The notes beneath the pieces were generated by a model. It was not told the origin of the DNA and did no database searches. It was given only the letters and a program-made list of their open reading frames with translations. The translations under genes were made by a program, and so were the position numbers. From Rhizobium sp. CIAT894 (GTDB lineage Bacteria; Pseudomonadota; Alphaproteobacteria; Rhizobiales; Rhizobiaceae): a stretch of 64,000 bases of DNA. The stretch spans positions 499,001-563,000 of the forward strand of contig NZ_CP020947.1 of assembly GCF_000172795.2 (NCBI RefSeq), given 5' to 3'. Shown here in pieces: positions 8,998 through 16,725 of this stretch (within the stretch, counting starts at the first letter, position 1; each line of letters opens with the position of its first letter).

Positions 8998-9534
8998 ATG
9001 CGCGATTTTCGCGATGCCAAGCTCATGGCAAAGACATTGCGGCAGGCGCTTGCCGACCGCGACATTTCCTTGACCCATAGCGAGACGCTCGAAATCGTCG
9101 CCCGGCAGTTCGGGCTCGATCAATGGAATATCCTCTCGGCGAAGATCGAGGCTGCGAGCGCTTCGCCCTCGGTGATCGGCATCGAGCCGCCGACGCCGAT
9201 CTTCCGCATCTTTTCGGTCGAGAAAGCCATGGAATTCTATTGCGGCTTCCTGGGTTTCCACCTCGATTGGGAGCACCGCTTCGGCGAAAACTTCCCGCTC
9301 TATTGCCAGGTCTCGCGCGACGGCATGGCACTGCATCTGAGCGAACATTCCGGCGATGCCAGCCCCGGCGCCAAGGCCTTCGTGCGCGTCGCCAATGTCC
9401 GCGCCTATCACGCCGAACTCTCCGGCAAGGACTATCGCTACATGAAGCCGGGCGTCGAGGAAGCACCGTGGGGGCTGGAGATGACCGTCATCGACCCCTT
9501 CAGCAACCGCATCGCTTTTTGCGAGCAGGCATAG
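8998..9534 (+). CDS. Glyoxalase/bleomycin-resistance-fold protein
   Basis: A 178-residue protein. The first 50 residues (MRDFRDAKLMAKTLRQALAD and following) form a helical segment, and residues about 60-176 form a vicinal-oxygen-chelate domain: FSVEKAMEFYCGFLGFHLDW, then MALHLSEHSGDASPGA and a C-terminal MTVIDPFSNRIAFCE. Proteins of this build are annotated as glyoxalase superfamily; some bind antibiotics, others are enzymes of unknown substrate. The ATG at 8998 has a GGAAGGA site 9 bases before it. The last 29 bases of coding sequence recur at 245-273. Substrate unknown. Confidence 0.8.
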   Translation: MRDFRDAKLMAKTLRQALADRDISLTHSETLEIVARQFGLDQWNILSAKIEAASASPSVIGIEPPTPIFRIFSVEKAMEFYCGFLGFHLDWEHRFGENFPLYCQVSRDGMALHLSEHSGDASPGAKAFVRVANVRAYHAELSGKDYRYMKPGVEEAPWGLEMTVIDPFSNRIAFCEQA

Positions 9535-9704
9535 GCGAGGCGGCTGACAAAGTCCGCTGACGCCTCTTTCGTCGTGCACAGTCGTGACATCCCCCCGGGT
9601 CGAAGCCTGAGTACAGCAGGGAGGGTGTGGTAAGTGCCGGCCGAATGAAACACCCGCTGTGGCGTGCCTCAGTACGCTGACGGCACGTTTGGCGAAAACG
9701 CCAA

Positions 9705-9750
9705 CCCCACTCTCCGTCATCCCAGGCCTTGAGCCTGGGATCCATGCCAC
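9705..9750. repeat. Intergenic hairpin repeat (CTCCGTCAT family), copy 1
   Basis: CCCCACTCTCCGTCATCCCA is followed by a hairpin (CCAGGC-CTTGA-GCCTGG) and ATCCATGCC. The same layout, a CCCACTCTCCGTCAT arm then a 7-10 bp stem with a TTGA-type loop and a CCATGC end, recurs at least eight more times in this window, in both orientations. Confidence 0.8.
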
Positions 9751-9779
9751 GACTGCCGGTGGACCCGGCGTGGATGCTC

Positions 9780-9790
9780 GGCTCAAGGCC
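9780..9790. repeat. Target-site duplication of the IS4-type element, left
   Basis: GGCTCAAGGCC directly abuts the left inverted repeat and is repeated exactly at 11062-11072 on the other side of the element. Eleven bases fits the 10-12 bp duplications known for IS4-family elements. Confidence 0.93.
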
Positions 9791-11061
9791 ACTGCTGTCC
9801 GGTTTAAATTTAGTGGACATGGTGCACGGTGTTGATTCTACTCGTATTCGAGCGTTTCGCGACGATCTCGGACACGAAATAGGAGCAACACCGTGCGGCA
9901 TGACAATAGCGTCTTTCATGATCTGTTGAAGCGGATTCCGTGGACGATCTTCGAAAGACTTGTGGAGGAGCATCAGGCCGACAAGCATGTTCGGCGGCTG
10001 TCGACGAAGAGCCAGTTGATCGCCCTGCTTTACGGCCAGCTTGCCGGTGCCGTCAGCCTGCGCGAGATCGTCGGGTCCCTGGAAAGCCATAGTGCCCGCC
10101 TTTACCATCTCGGCGCTCGCCCGGTGTCGCGCTCGACTTTCGCCGATGCCAACGGCCTGCGTCCGAGCGCCGTTTTTACCGAGTTGTTTACGCAGATGCT
10201 GGCCCGCGCCGGGCGCGGCCTCAAGCGGGCCATCGGCGAGGCGGTCTATCTGATCGACGGCAGCAGTCTGCCACTTTCCGGGGCGGGATCGCAGTGGGCC
10301 CGCTTTTCCGATCAGGCCTGCGGCGCCAAGATGCACGTCGTCTATGATGCCAATGCCGAACGGCCGATCTATGCGGCCGTCACCGCGGCCAATGTCAACG
10401 ACATCACCGCCGCCAAGGAGATGCCGATCGAGGCGGGCGCCACCTATGTCTTCGATCTCGGCTATTACGATTTCGGCTGGTGGGCGAAGCTGGATGCCGC
10501 CGGCTGCCGCATCGTCACCCGCCTCAAGTCCCATACGAAACTGACAGCGAGCGCCGAGCAGGCGGTCAACGAGGATGCCGGCATCCTGTTCGACCGCATC
10601 GGCCTGTTGCCGCAGCGCCAGGCCAGGAGCCGCCGCAATCCGATGAACCGGCCGGTGCGCGAGATCGGCGTGCGGATCGAAACCGGCAAGATATTGCGCA
10701 TCTTCTCCAACGATCTTACCGCCCCGGCCGAGGAGATCGCCGCACTTTACAAGCGCCGCTGGGCGATCGAACTGTTCTTCCGCTGGGTCAAGCAGACGCT
10801 GAAAATCCGCCATTTCCTCGGCAACAGCGAAAATGCAGTGCGCATCCAGGTGGCCGTCGCTCTGATCGCCTATCTGCTGCTGCAGATGGCAAAGGCCGAC
10901 CAGGCCACCATCATAAGCCCGCTGGCCTTCGCCCGCCTGGTGCGCACCAACCTGATGCACCGCAAAAGGATCGACCGCCTGCTAAAACCACGCAACAACC
11001 CTCCCGGAAATCCCGGCCAGATGAGCCTCCAATGGTGACACAATTTAAACCGGACAGCAGT
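9791..11061 (+). mobile_element. Complete IS4-family insertion sequence, 1271 bp
   Basis: The ends are perfect 20-bp inverted repeats: ACTGCTGTCCGGTTTAAATT at 9791-9810 and its reverse complement at 11042-11061, flanked by an 11-bp direct repeat. The single transposase gene has an intact DDE/YREK core, so the element looks recent and potentially active. Removing it rejoins ATGCTCGGC and GCCGAGCAT as the two arms of a hairpin repeat, so the insertion hit the tip of an intergenic palindrome. Confidence 0.95.
9893..11038 (+). CDS. IS4-family transposase
   Basis: A 381-residue DDE transposase. The N-terminal part (FHDLLKRIPWTIFERLVEEH, residues 7-26) is the DUF4372 domain common in one IS4 branch. 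The catalytic core has Asp in YLIDGSSLPL, Asp in VFDLGYYDFGWW, and the YREK signature in YKRRWAIELFFRWVKQTLKI (Y-x2-R-x3-E-x6-K), all present. The GTG start at 9893 follows an AGGAG site. The gene nearly fills the element and stops 23 bases before its right end. No frameshift or stop was seen. Confidence 0.93.
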   Translation: MRHDNSVFHDLLKRIPWTIFERLVEEHQADKHVRRLSTKSQLIALLYGQLAGAVSLREIVGSLESHSARLYHLGARPVSRSTFADANGLRPSAVFTELFTQMLARAGRGLKRAIGEAVYLIDGSSLPLSGAGSQWARFSDQACGAKMHVVYDANAERPIYAAVTAANVNDITAAKEMPIEAGATYVFDLGYYDFGWWAKLDAAGCRIVTRLKSHTKLTASAEQAVNEDAGILFDRIGLLPQRQARSRRNPMNRPVREIGVRIETGKILRIFSNDLTAPAEEIAALYKRRWAIELFFRWVKQTLKIRHFLGNSENAVRIQVAVALIAYLLLQMAKADQATIISPLAFARLVRTNLMHRKRIDRLLKPRNNPPGNPGQMSLQW

Positions 11062-11072
11062 GGCTCAAGGCC
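11062..11072. repeat. Target-site duplication of the IS4-type element, right
   Basis: GGCTCAAGGCC, identical to 9780-9790. It continues into GAGCATGACGGAGAGTGGGG, the remaining half of a hairpin repeat of the family listed at 9705-9750. Confidence 0.93.
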
Positions 11073-11225
11073 GAGCATGACGGAGAGTGGGGTAGGCACG
11101 GGAGACTATTCACAGCGCAGACGCCCGGTCAGACGCCATCCGCTAGTGAAACCAGACAATGTCAGTCACGGCCTAAACTGACTTGGCAAGGGTGGTGAGC
11201 CCGCGGGGCTACCGGCGCCGCTTTC

Positions 11226-11708
11226 TCAAACCATCATCAGCGCCCGGACGAAGGCGACCGAGGCCAGCAGCGAGGCCACCGTTCGCACATGGTTCCACCA
11301 CGTCCAGTCCTTGAGATAGGTGCTCCACAGCGCAACCGCTTCCGGCCCGTTGCCGCTCACCTTTTCCAGGGCATCGTTCATCGGCACGTTGAAGATGATG
11401 GTCGAAAGGAAGGAGGCGACGACATAGAGCGCCGCTCCCGCCAGCATCAGCGCCGACGCCCCGCCGCGCCAGTTGATCACCGCCAGCACTGCGATGACCA
11501 GGCAGAGGATCGCCGTCGGGACGAACAGCACCATGAAGGGCGAGCGGACGATCGTCACGTTGATCGAGTTCATCGCGGCGATGCCCTGTTCCGCCGGGAT
11601 GCGCGAGAAGGCGGTCATGATGAAGGTCGAGAAGGCAAAGAAGATACCGGCGACAAGGCCGCTGCCGATCGCAGCGGCGACGAGTGAAAGGATAAGGACG
11701 ATCTGCAT
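11226..11708 (-). CDS. DUF1772 (anthrone oxygenase-like) membrane protein
   Basis: A 160-residue inner-membrane protein with four hydrophobic segments: residues about 3-28 (IVLILSLVAAAIGSGLVAGI), 55-75, 85-105 and a C-terminal one. The pattern of GxFFAFSTFIMTAF near the N-terminus and FNVPMNDAL before the third segment is that of DUF1772 proteins, a family related to fungal anthrone oxygenase. The start at 11708 has AAGGAGC nine bases upstream; 14 codons further upstream in frame would overlap the operator. It diverges from a TetR regulator and shares a large dyad with it, so it is very probably that repressor's target. Function in bacteria unknown. Confidence 0.85.
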   Translation of the reverse strand: MQIVLILSLVAAAIGSGLVAGIFFAFSTFIMTAFSRIPAEQGIAAMNSINVTIVRSPFMVLFVPTAILCLVIAVLAVINWRGGASALMLAGAALYVVASFLSTIIFNVPMNDALEKVSGNGPEAVALWSTYLKDWTWWNHVRTVASLLASVAFVRALMMV

Positions 11709-11729
11709 GTCGAAGCTCCTTCCTGGATA

Positions 11730-11778
11730 AAATAAGAGAAACTCTCTCATTTGCGAAATGAGATAAACTCTCTTATTT
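11730..11778. promoter_or_regulatory. 49-bp dyad operator between the DUF1772 and TetR genes
   Basis: The outer arms AAATAAGAG (11730-11738) and CTCTTATTT (11770-11778) and the inner arms CTCATTT (11746-11752) and AAATGAG (11756-11762) share one centre at base 11754. The sequence also reads as two direct repeats, AAACTCTCTCATTT and AAACTCTCTTATTT. It sits between two divergent starts and is AT-rich against a GC-rich background, as expected for a TetR operator overlapping both promoters. Confidence 0.82.
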
Positions 11779-11805
11779 TGTTTGTCAACCGTGAAGGAGA
11801 GAGCA

Positions 11806-12459
11806 TTGTCGGAACAGGCCGTCGCGCCGCGCAGGCGTCAGCAGCATACGGGCCAGCCGCGCCGGATCCCCAGCCAGCAGCGCGGCCGCGAACGCTTCGA
11901 AAAGATCCTCGCCGTCGCCGCCGAACTGATCGAAAGCAAGGGCAGCGACGGCCTCAAGATGAGCGAGATCGTCGAGAAGGCCGGCATCTCCTTCGGCGCG
12001 CTCTACCAGTATTTCCCCGACAAGAGCGCGATCATCCGGACGTTGGCCGAACGCTTCAACGAAGAGGGCAGGCGCTGTGTCGAGGCGGAATTGGCCAAGG
12101 TCGCCGACGCCGCGGCCCTGCAAGGCGCGCTCGCCAATATCGTCGACGAATATTACGCCTTTTTCCGCCGTGAGCCCGTCATGCGCGATCTCTGGCATGC
12201 GACCCATACCGACAAGCTGCTGCAGCAGATCGATGCCGAGGACATGGAATTCCACGCCCAGGCGTTTCTCGCCGTGCTCGTCCGCCTGTGGCCCGATCGC
12301 GACCACGGCGAGCTTCTGGCGATCGCCCGGCTGACAATGCAGCTGCTGGCCGCCGCCGTGCGCTATGCCGTTTCGCTGGATGCTGCGGAGGGCGCCGAGG
12401 CGCTTGTCCTGTTCAAAAAGATGCAGATCGCCGATATCGACCGTCTGTTGCGGGAATAG
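11806..12459 (+). CDS. TetR-family transcriptional regulator
   Basis: A regulator of about 217 residues. The TetR N-terminal helix-turn-helix spans roughly residues 25-75, with [40 protein letters not shown] and [14 protein letters not shown]. The C-terminal ligand domain is helical and not assignable to a ligand. Several starts are possible. I prefer the TTG at 11806, since AAGGAG lies six bases before it; the TTG at 11782 and GTG at 11791 would overlap the operator region. It probably represses itself and the divergent DUF1772 gene. Confidence 0.88.
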   Translation: MSEQAVAPRRRQQHTGQPRRIPSQQRGRERFEKILAVAAELIESKGSDGLKMSEIVEKAGISFGALYQYFPDKSAIIRTLAERFNEEGRRCVEAELAKVADAAALQGALANIVDEYYAFFRREPVMRDLWHATHTDKLLQQIDAEDMEFHAQAFLAVLVRLWPDRDHGELLAIARLTMQLLAAAVRYAVSLDAAEGAEALVLFKKMQIADIDRLLRE

Positions 12460-12530
12460 GCTCGGCTGCGTCTTTAAACGCAGGGCTCTTGCTGCTATTG
12501 CCGCAGGGAGCAAAGCTGAAGGAGAGCCGC

Positions 12531-13220
12531 ATGATCCAGACGACATTTCCCGACCGCGCCATGATGGCCGAACTGGTGGCCAAGATGCTCTGGGAGATCA
12601 AGGCGGTGCATTTCAATGCCGCCCAGCCCTACAAGCTCTCTTCCGGCATGGCGAGCCCGGTCTATATCGATTGCCGCAAGTTGCTTTCCTTCCCGCGCAT
12701 CCGCTCGACGGTGATGGATTTTGCCGCCAGCACCCTGCTGCGCGATGCCGGCTTCGAGCAGTTCGATTGCATCGCCGGCGGCGAGACGGCCGGTATTCCC
12801 TTCGCCGCCCTGCTCGCCGACCGCCTCGGCCTGCCGATGATCTATGTCCGCAAGCAGCCGAAGGGCCATGGCCGCAATGCCCAGATCGAAGGCAATATGC
12901 CGGAAGGCTCGCGCGTGCTCGTCATCGAAGACCTGACGACGGCAGGCGGCAGCATGTTCAAGTTCATCGATGCGGTCCGCGCCGCCGGCGGCATCGTCGA
13001 TCACGGCATCGCGCTGTTCTTCTACGATATCTTCGGCCAACAGCGCTTTACCGACGGCAAGGTCCGGCTGCATCATATCGCCACCTGGCGTAACGTGCTT
13101 GCGGTCGCCAAGGCGCAGAAACTGTTCGACGACAAGACGCTTGCAGAGGTCGAGGCCTTCCTCGATGCGCCGCTCGCCTGGTCGGGACGCAATGGCGGCG
13201 TCAGTGAGCTTTCGCTCTAA
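12531..13220 (+). CDS. pyrE: Orotate phosphoribosyltransferase
   Basis: A 229-residue OPRT, which joins orotate and PRPP to form OMP in pyrimidine synthesis. The PRPP-binding loop is [14 protein letters not shown], and the flexible-loop region has [36 protein letters not shown] near the N-terminus is typical. The ATG at 12531 has AAGGAGAG five to twelve bases upstream. It stands 71 bp after the TetR gene and 62 bp before the fructokinase-like gene on the same strand. Confidence 0.95.
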   Translation: MIQTTFPDRAMMAELVAKMLWEIKAVHFNAAQPYKLSSGMASPVYIDCRKLLSFPRIRSTVMDFAASTLLRDAGFEQFDCIAGGETAGIPFAALLADRLGLPMIYVRKQPKGHGRNAQIEGNMPEGSRVLVIEDLTTAGGSMFKFIDAVRAAGGIVDHGIALFFYDIFGQQRFTDGKVRLHHIATWRNVLAVAKAQKLFDDKTLAEVEAFLDAPLAWSGRNGGVSELSL

Positions 13221-13282
13221 TCAGTTGACAAAAGCTCACTTAATCGGTTGAAGAACATATCACTGCTGTTGGGAGGAATTCG

Positions 13283-14209
13283 ATGATTTTGTGCTGCGGC
13301 GAAGCCTTGATCGACATGCTGCCAAGGGACACGACCTTAGGCGAAAAGGGCTTTGCGCCCTATGCCGGCGGCGCGATCTTCAACACTGCCATCGCGCTCG
13401 GCCGCCTCGGCATTCCCACCGCCTTCTTCACCGGCATTGCCGATGACATGATGGGCGAAATCCTGCTTGCGACGCTGAAGGCCGCCAATGTCGATTACAG
13501 CCCCTGCGCCATCACCCCGCGCCCCTCGACGATCGCCTTCGTCAAACTCGTCAACGGCCAGGCGACCTATGCCTTCTACGACGAAGGCACGGCCGGCCGC
13601 ATGATCACCGAGGCCGACCTGCCTGCCCTCGGCGACGATTGCGAAGCGCTGCATTTCGGTGCGATCAGCCTGATCCCGAGCCCCTGCGGCGAAACCTATG
13701 AGGCGCTGCTCGACCGTGAAGCCGAAAAGCGCGTGATCTCGCTCGATCCCAACATCCGCCCCGGCTTCATTAAGGACAAGCCGGCGCATATGGCCCGCAT
13801 CAAGCGCATGGCGGCCAAAGCCGACATCGTCAAATTCTCCGACGAAGACCTCGACTGGTTCGGCCTTGATGGCGACCACGACGCGCTCGCCGCCCACTGG
13901 CTTGCCCACGGCGCCAAGCTCGTCGTCATCACCAAGGGCGCCGAAGGCGCTTCCGGCTATACCAAAGAGCGCAAGGTGACGGTGCCGAGCGAGCGCGTCG
14001 CAGTCGTCGACACGGTCGGCGCCGGCGACACTTTCGATGCCGGCGTGCTGGCCTCGCTGAAGCGGGATGGCCTGCTGACCAAGGCGCAGGTCGCCTCGCT
14101 CGACGAACAGGCGGTGTGCAACGCCCTGACGCTCGGCGCCAAAGCCGCCGCCGTCACCGTCTCCCGCGCCGGCGCCAATCCGCCTTGGGCGCATGAGATT
14201 GGGCTGTAG
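13283..14209 (+). CDS. PfkB-family sugar kinase, probable fructokinase
   Basis: A 308-residue ribokinase-superfamily (PfkB) kinase. The N-terminal CCGEALIDMLPRDT and AGGAIFNTAIALGRLGIP contain the substrate-binding motif. The C-terminal signature DTVGAGDTFDAGVLASL carries the catalytic Asp. Length and sequence fit bacterial fructokinases (frk/scrK type), which phosphorylate fructose in the cytoplasm. This would complement the frc uptake system 9 kb upstream, and pgi lies 2.5 kb downstream. A good GGGAGGAATTCG ribosome site precedes the ATG. Substrate is inferred from family likeness. Confidence 0.87.
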   Translation: MILCCGEALIDMLPRDTTLGEKGFAPYAGGAIFNTAIALGRLGIPTAFFTGIADDMMGEILLATLKAANVDYSPCAITPRPSTIAFVKLVNGQATYAFYDEGTAGRMITEADLPALGDDCEALHFGAISLIPSPCGETYEALLDREAEKRVISLDPNIRPGFIKDKPAHMARIKRMAAKADIVKFSDEDLDWFGLDGDHDALAAHWLAHGAKLVVITKGAEGASGYTKERKVTVPSERVAVVDTVGAGDTFDAGVLASLKRDGLLTKAQVASLDEQAVCNALTLGAKAAAVTVSRAGANPPWAHEIGL

Positions 14210-14235
14210 GAAGGCGGCACCTCGGAGACGGTCTT

Positions 14236-14589
14236 GTGATTCCCCAGACACGGCGCCTTTTACAATTTTTCGCGCCGTATTGCGGCGACACGGAAACCAT
14301 CCAACGATTGTTGGAAATGGTTGACGACAGAGGGTCGTGGTCGCGGGCTCACAATCTCTTCCAGCACATACGCCACAAGACTTTGCGAGCAGAGAAAACG
14401 TCCGACCATACTGCAAAGGCTCAGTATCTCTTCGAAGAAGTATGTGCGAAGTCTCTTTACAACCTGTCGAGAGGCCCTGCCCCGTTTGATGTGGACGCAC
14501 CATTTTGGATAGTTCCAAACGCCCTGTCTCTCGCAAGGCAACTAAATCTCGATCCGGTCGAGGTCGTGGATATCCTGGCGAAAGCTTAA
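14236..14589 (+). CDS. Small hypothetical protein
   Basis: An open frame of 117 codons starting at GTG. The product (MIPQTRRLLQFFAPYCGDTE, later SWSRAHNLFQHIRHKTL) looks like a small soluble helical protein with ordinary amino-acid composition, and it ends just before a repeat cluster. Its base composition is less GC-rich than that of pyrE and the fructokinase gene, which suggests acquisition by transfer. No domain was recognised. There is no strong ribosome site before the GTG. Confidence 0.5.
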   Translation: MIPQTRRLLQFFAPYCGDTETIQRLLEMVDDRGSWSRAHNLFQHIRHKTLRAEKTSDHTAKAQYLFEEVCAKSLYNLSRGPAPFDVDAPFWIVPNALSLARQLNLDPVEVVDILAKA

Positions 14590-14598
14590 GCCAGCGTC

Positions 14599-14728
14599 GG
14601 CCCTCATCCGGCTGCCGCCACCTTCTCCCCGCTTGCGGGGCGAAGGGACATGCCGCGACGTCTCGGTTCCCTCTTCTCCCCAGCGGGGAGAAGGTGCCCG
14701 AGGGCGGATGAGGGGGCCGGCGAAGCCG
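14599..14728. repeat. RIME-like palindromic mosaic repeat, paired copies
   Basis: Two inverted copies stand back to back. CCCTCATCCGGCTGCCGCCA with CCTTCTCCCCGCTTGCGGGG is followed by CCCTCTTCTCCCCAGCGGGG, GAGAAGGTGCCCGAGGGCGG and ATGAGGGGGCC. This is the Rhizobium intergenic mosaic (RIME) type of repeat, with a CCTCATCCG end and a CTTCTCCCC-GGGGAGAAG hairpin core. Confidence 0.85.
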
Positions 14729-14780
14729 GTCTTTTCCAAGATACGTCAGCGGATAGATCGCGTGAGGATTGTGCCGTGCG

Positions 14781-14830
14781 GCCCCCTCATCCGCCTGCCG
14801 GCACCTTCTCCCCGAGGGGAGAAGGGGGAC
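14781..14830. repeat. RIME-like palindromic repeat
   Basis: GGCCCCCTCATCCGCCTGCC then GGCACCTTCTCCCCGAGGGG and AGAAGG. This intact copy is the template against which the copy split by the IS110 element (20940-20983 / 22131-22150) can be aligned. Confidence 0.88.
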
Positions 14831-14835
14831 CCACG

Positions 14836-16227
14836 CTACGGCCGAAGATCGGGAACAGCCACCAGATCCCGCAGGAAGTTCTCGCACCACAGCGAGACGT
14901 CGTGCGAGAGCAGATGTTCCATCATCATGCTCCAACGGTCGCGGCGCTCCTCAAGCGGCATGGCGAGCCCCCGGGCAATCGCATTGGCGGTGCCTTCGAC
15001 ATCATAAGGATTAACCAGCAGCGCCCCCTTCAGCTCGCGTGCGGCGCCGGCAAAGCGTGACAGCACCAAGACCCCAGGGCGATCCGGATCCTGGGCGGCG
15101 ACATATTCCTTGGCGACCAAGTTCATGCCGTCGCGCAGCGGCGTGACCAGCCCGATCGTCGCCAGCCGGAAAAGCCCGGCGAGCACGTTGCGGCTGATCG
15201 ATCGGTTGACGTAGCGGATCGGCACCCAGTCGACCGTTCCGATGGCACCGTTGACGCGGCCGGCCTGTTCGGCGACCAACTTCTGCATCTGCTCGTATTC
15301 GGGCACTTCCGATCGCGATTTCGGCGTGACCTGCAGAAAGGTCACCTTGTTCTGGTATGCCGGATTGACGGTGATGAAGCGCTCGAAGGCTTCCAGCCGC
15401 TGAATGATGCCCTTCGAATAATCGAGACGATCGACGCCGATGATCATGTCGCGACCTTCGATGCTGCGCCGGGTCTTCTGGACCATCACGTTGTTTGCGG
15501 CTCTTTCGGCGAATTCGGCAAAGGCTGCGGTCTCGATGCCGATCGGATAGGCGCCGGCCTTGAATATCCGCCCATGCGAATCGAACAACCCGTTGCCGAG
15601 GTCGTCGCCGATGCCCTCCCGTCTGAGATAGCCGGCGAAATTCTGCAGATCATAGTCCGTCTGGAAGCCGACGAGATCGTAATGCGAGAGCCCACGCATG
15701 ATCTCCTCGTGCACCGGCATGGTGACGAGAATGTCGGCAGGCGGCCAGGGAATGTGCAGAAAGAAGCCGATCCGGTTCTTCAGCCCCATCTGGCGCAGTT
15801 CGGCGGCCAGCGGAATGAGGTGATAATCGTGAACCCAGATAATATCATCCGGCTCGATCAACGGCGCCAGCCGGTGCGCAAAGAAGCGGTTGACGCGGAA
15901 GTAGCCGGCCATTTCCTTGCGGCCATATTCGGCGAGATCCAGGCGGTAGTGGCAGATCGGCCAGAGAACGCGGTTTGCAAAGCCGCGATAATATTCCTCG
16001 ACGTCGGTGTCGGTGAGGTCGGTCAGGGCATAGGTGATATTGCCCTTCTGCTGCAGCGACAGCGCGCCCGGTTCCCTGTCGCCGCTTGATTCTCCCGACC
16101 ATCCCATCCAGATGCCGCCACGCTCCTGCAGGGCTGCCTGCAGCGCGACGGCGAGGCCGCCGGCAGCGGCGCCACCATCTTTGCTCGGCACAGGAACGCG
16201 ATTGGAAACAACGATAAGACGGCTCAT
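14836..16227 (-). CDS. otsA: Trehalose-6-phosphate synthase (UDP-forming)
   Basis: A 463-residue glycosyltransferase family 20 enzyme, which makes trehalose-6-phosphate from UDP-glucose and glucose-6-phosphate. The N-terminus MSRLIVVSNRVPVPSKDGGA and AAGGLAVALQAAL is the donor loop region. WVHDYHLIPLAAELRQMG, FLHIPWPPADIL, IIGVDRLDYSKGIIQRLEAF and a C-terminal TPLRDGMNLVAKEYVAAQ are standard GT20 blocks. No otsB phosphatase gene is adjacent. pgi, which interconverts the glucose-6-phosphate substrate, lies 0.5 kb away on the same strand. The pathway serves osmotic and desiccation protection in rhizobia. Confidence 0.95.
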   Translation of the reverse strand: MSRLIVVSNRVPVPSKDGGAAAGGLAVALQAALQERGGIWMGWSGESSGDREPGALSLQQKGNITYALTDLTDTDVEEYYRGFANRVLWPICHYRLDLAEYGRKEMAGYFRVNRFFAHRLAPLIEPDDIIWVHDYHLIPLAAELRQMGLKNRIGFFLHIPWPPADILVTMPVHEEIMRGLSHYDLVGFQTDYDLQNFAGYLRREGIGDDLGNGLFDSHGRIFKAGAYPIGIETAAFAEFAERAANNVMVQKTRRSIEGRDMIIGVDRLDYSKGIIQRLEAFERFITVNPAYQNKVTFLQVTPKSRSEVPEYEQMQKLVAEQAGRVNGAIGTVDWVPIRYVNRSISRNVLAGLFRLATIGLVTPLRDGMNLVAKEYVAAQDPDRPGVLVLSRFAGAARELKGALLVNPYDVEGTANAIARGLAMPLEERRDRWSMMMEHLLSHDVSLWCENFLRDLVAVPDLRP

Positions 16228-16725
16228 AAGCTTCTTTCAGTTGAGGTGGGACATGAAACGCGAGGTGATGGGCGTCCTGGAGAACTTCCTGAATGTGACG
16301 GGGCGATGCTGGGCAAGCACTGATATCGAACGAGCCATCCGGACGAGGGGCCGCCGTATCTGCCGGCGGAAACAATGGAACGGAGCGCCGTCCCGGGCTT
16401 GATAGGCCATGTCGTCGGAAGTACCAATTGCACAGAATTTGCTTGAATCTAGGACGATTCCGGCGGAATGGAAGAATTCTTTCTACAATTTTCCATTAGA
16501 AGAACGTTTCATCCGGTTGCGCACGACGAGCCCGTCGCGCGGCAGGCCCGCCCCCGACCGCGTCGATGTCAGTTTTGCAATGATGATATTGGCGCCAATG
16601 GCGGCGTCGGCAGCTCAATGGGCGCGCCAATCGCAGTCTGTCGGCGGCCCTCTCAGGCCGCCGGAGGACGGGCAGAGACACTTGCCCGGCCGCACGGGTT
16701 AAGGTGATGCGCTGCCCTCGAGCGC
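16228..16725. other. Intergenic region between pgi and otsA
   Basis: About 500 bp without a credible gene; short open frames on both strands show no ordinary protein composition. It should contain the otsA promoter near 16230-16450, where the sequence is locally AT-richer (AATTTGCTTGAATC and GGAAGAATTCTTTC). I cannot point to a convincing promoter or operator. Confidence 0.5.

Noticed and set aside
14599..14830. Possible CRISPR-like repeats
   Set aside because: The units are inverted palindromes of uneven spacing, with no uniform spacers, and the same units are scattered singly through the window. They are intergenic mosaic repeats, not a CRISPR array. No cas gene is present.
16409..16707. 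Overlapping short open frames between pgi and otsA
   Set aside because: Two frames are open at once with arginine/proline-rich products and no ribosome site. Neither looks like a protein.
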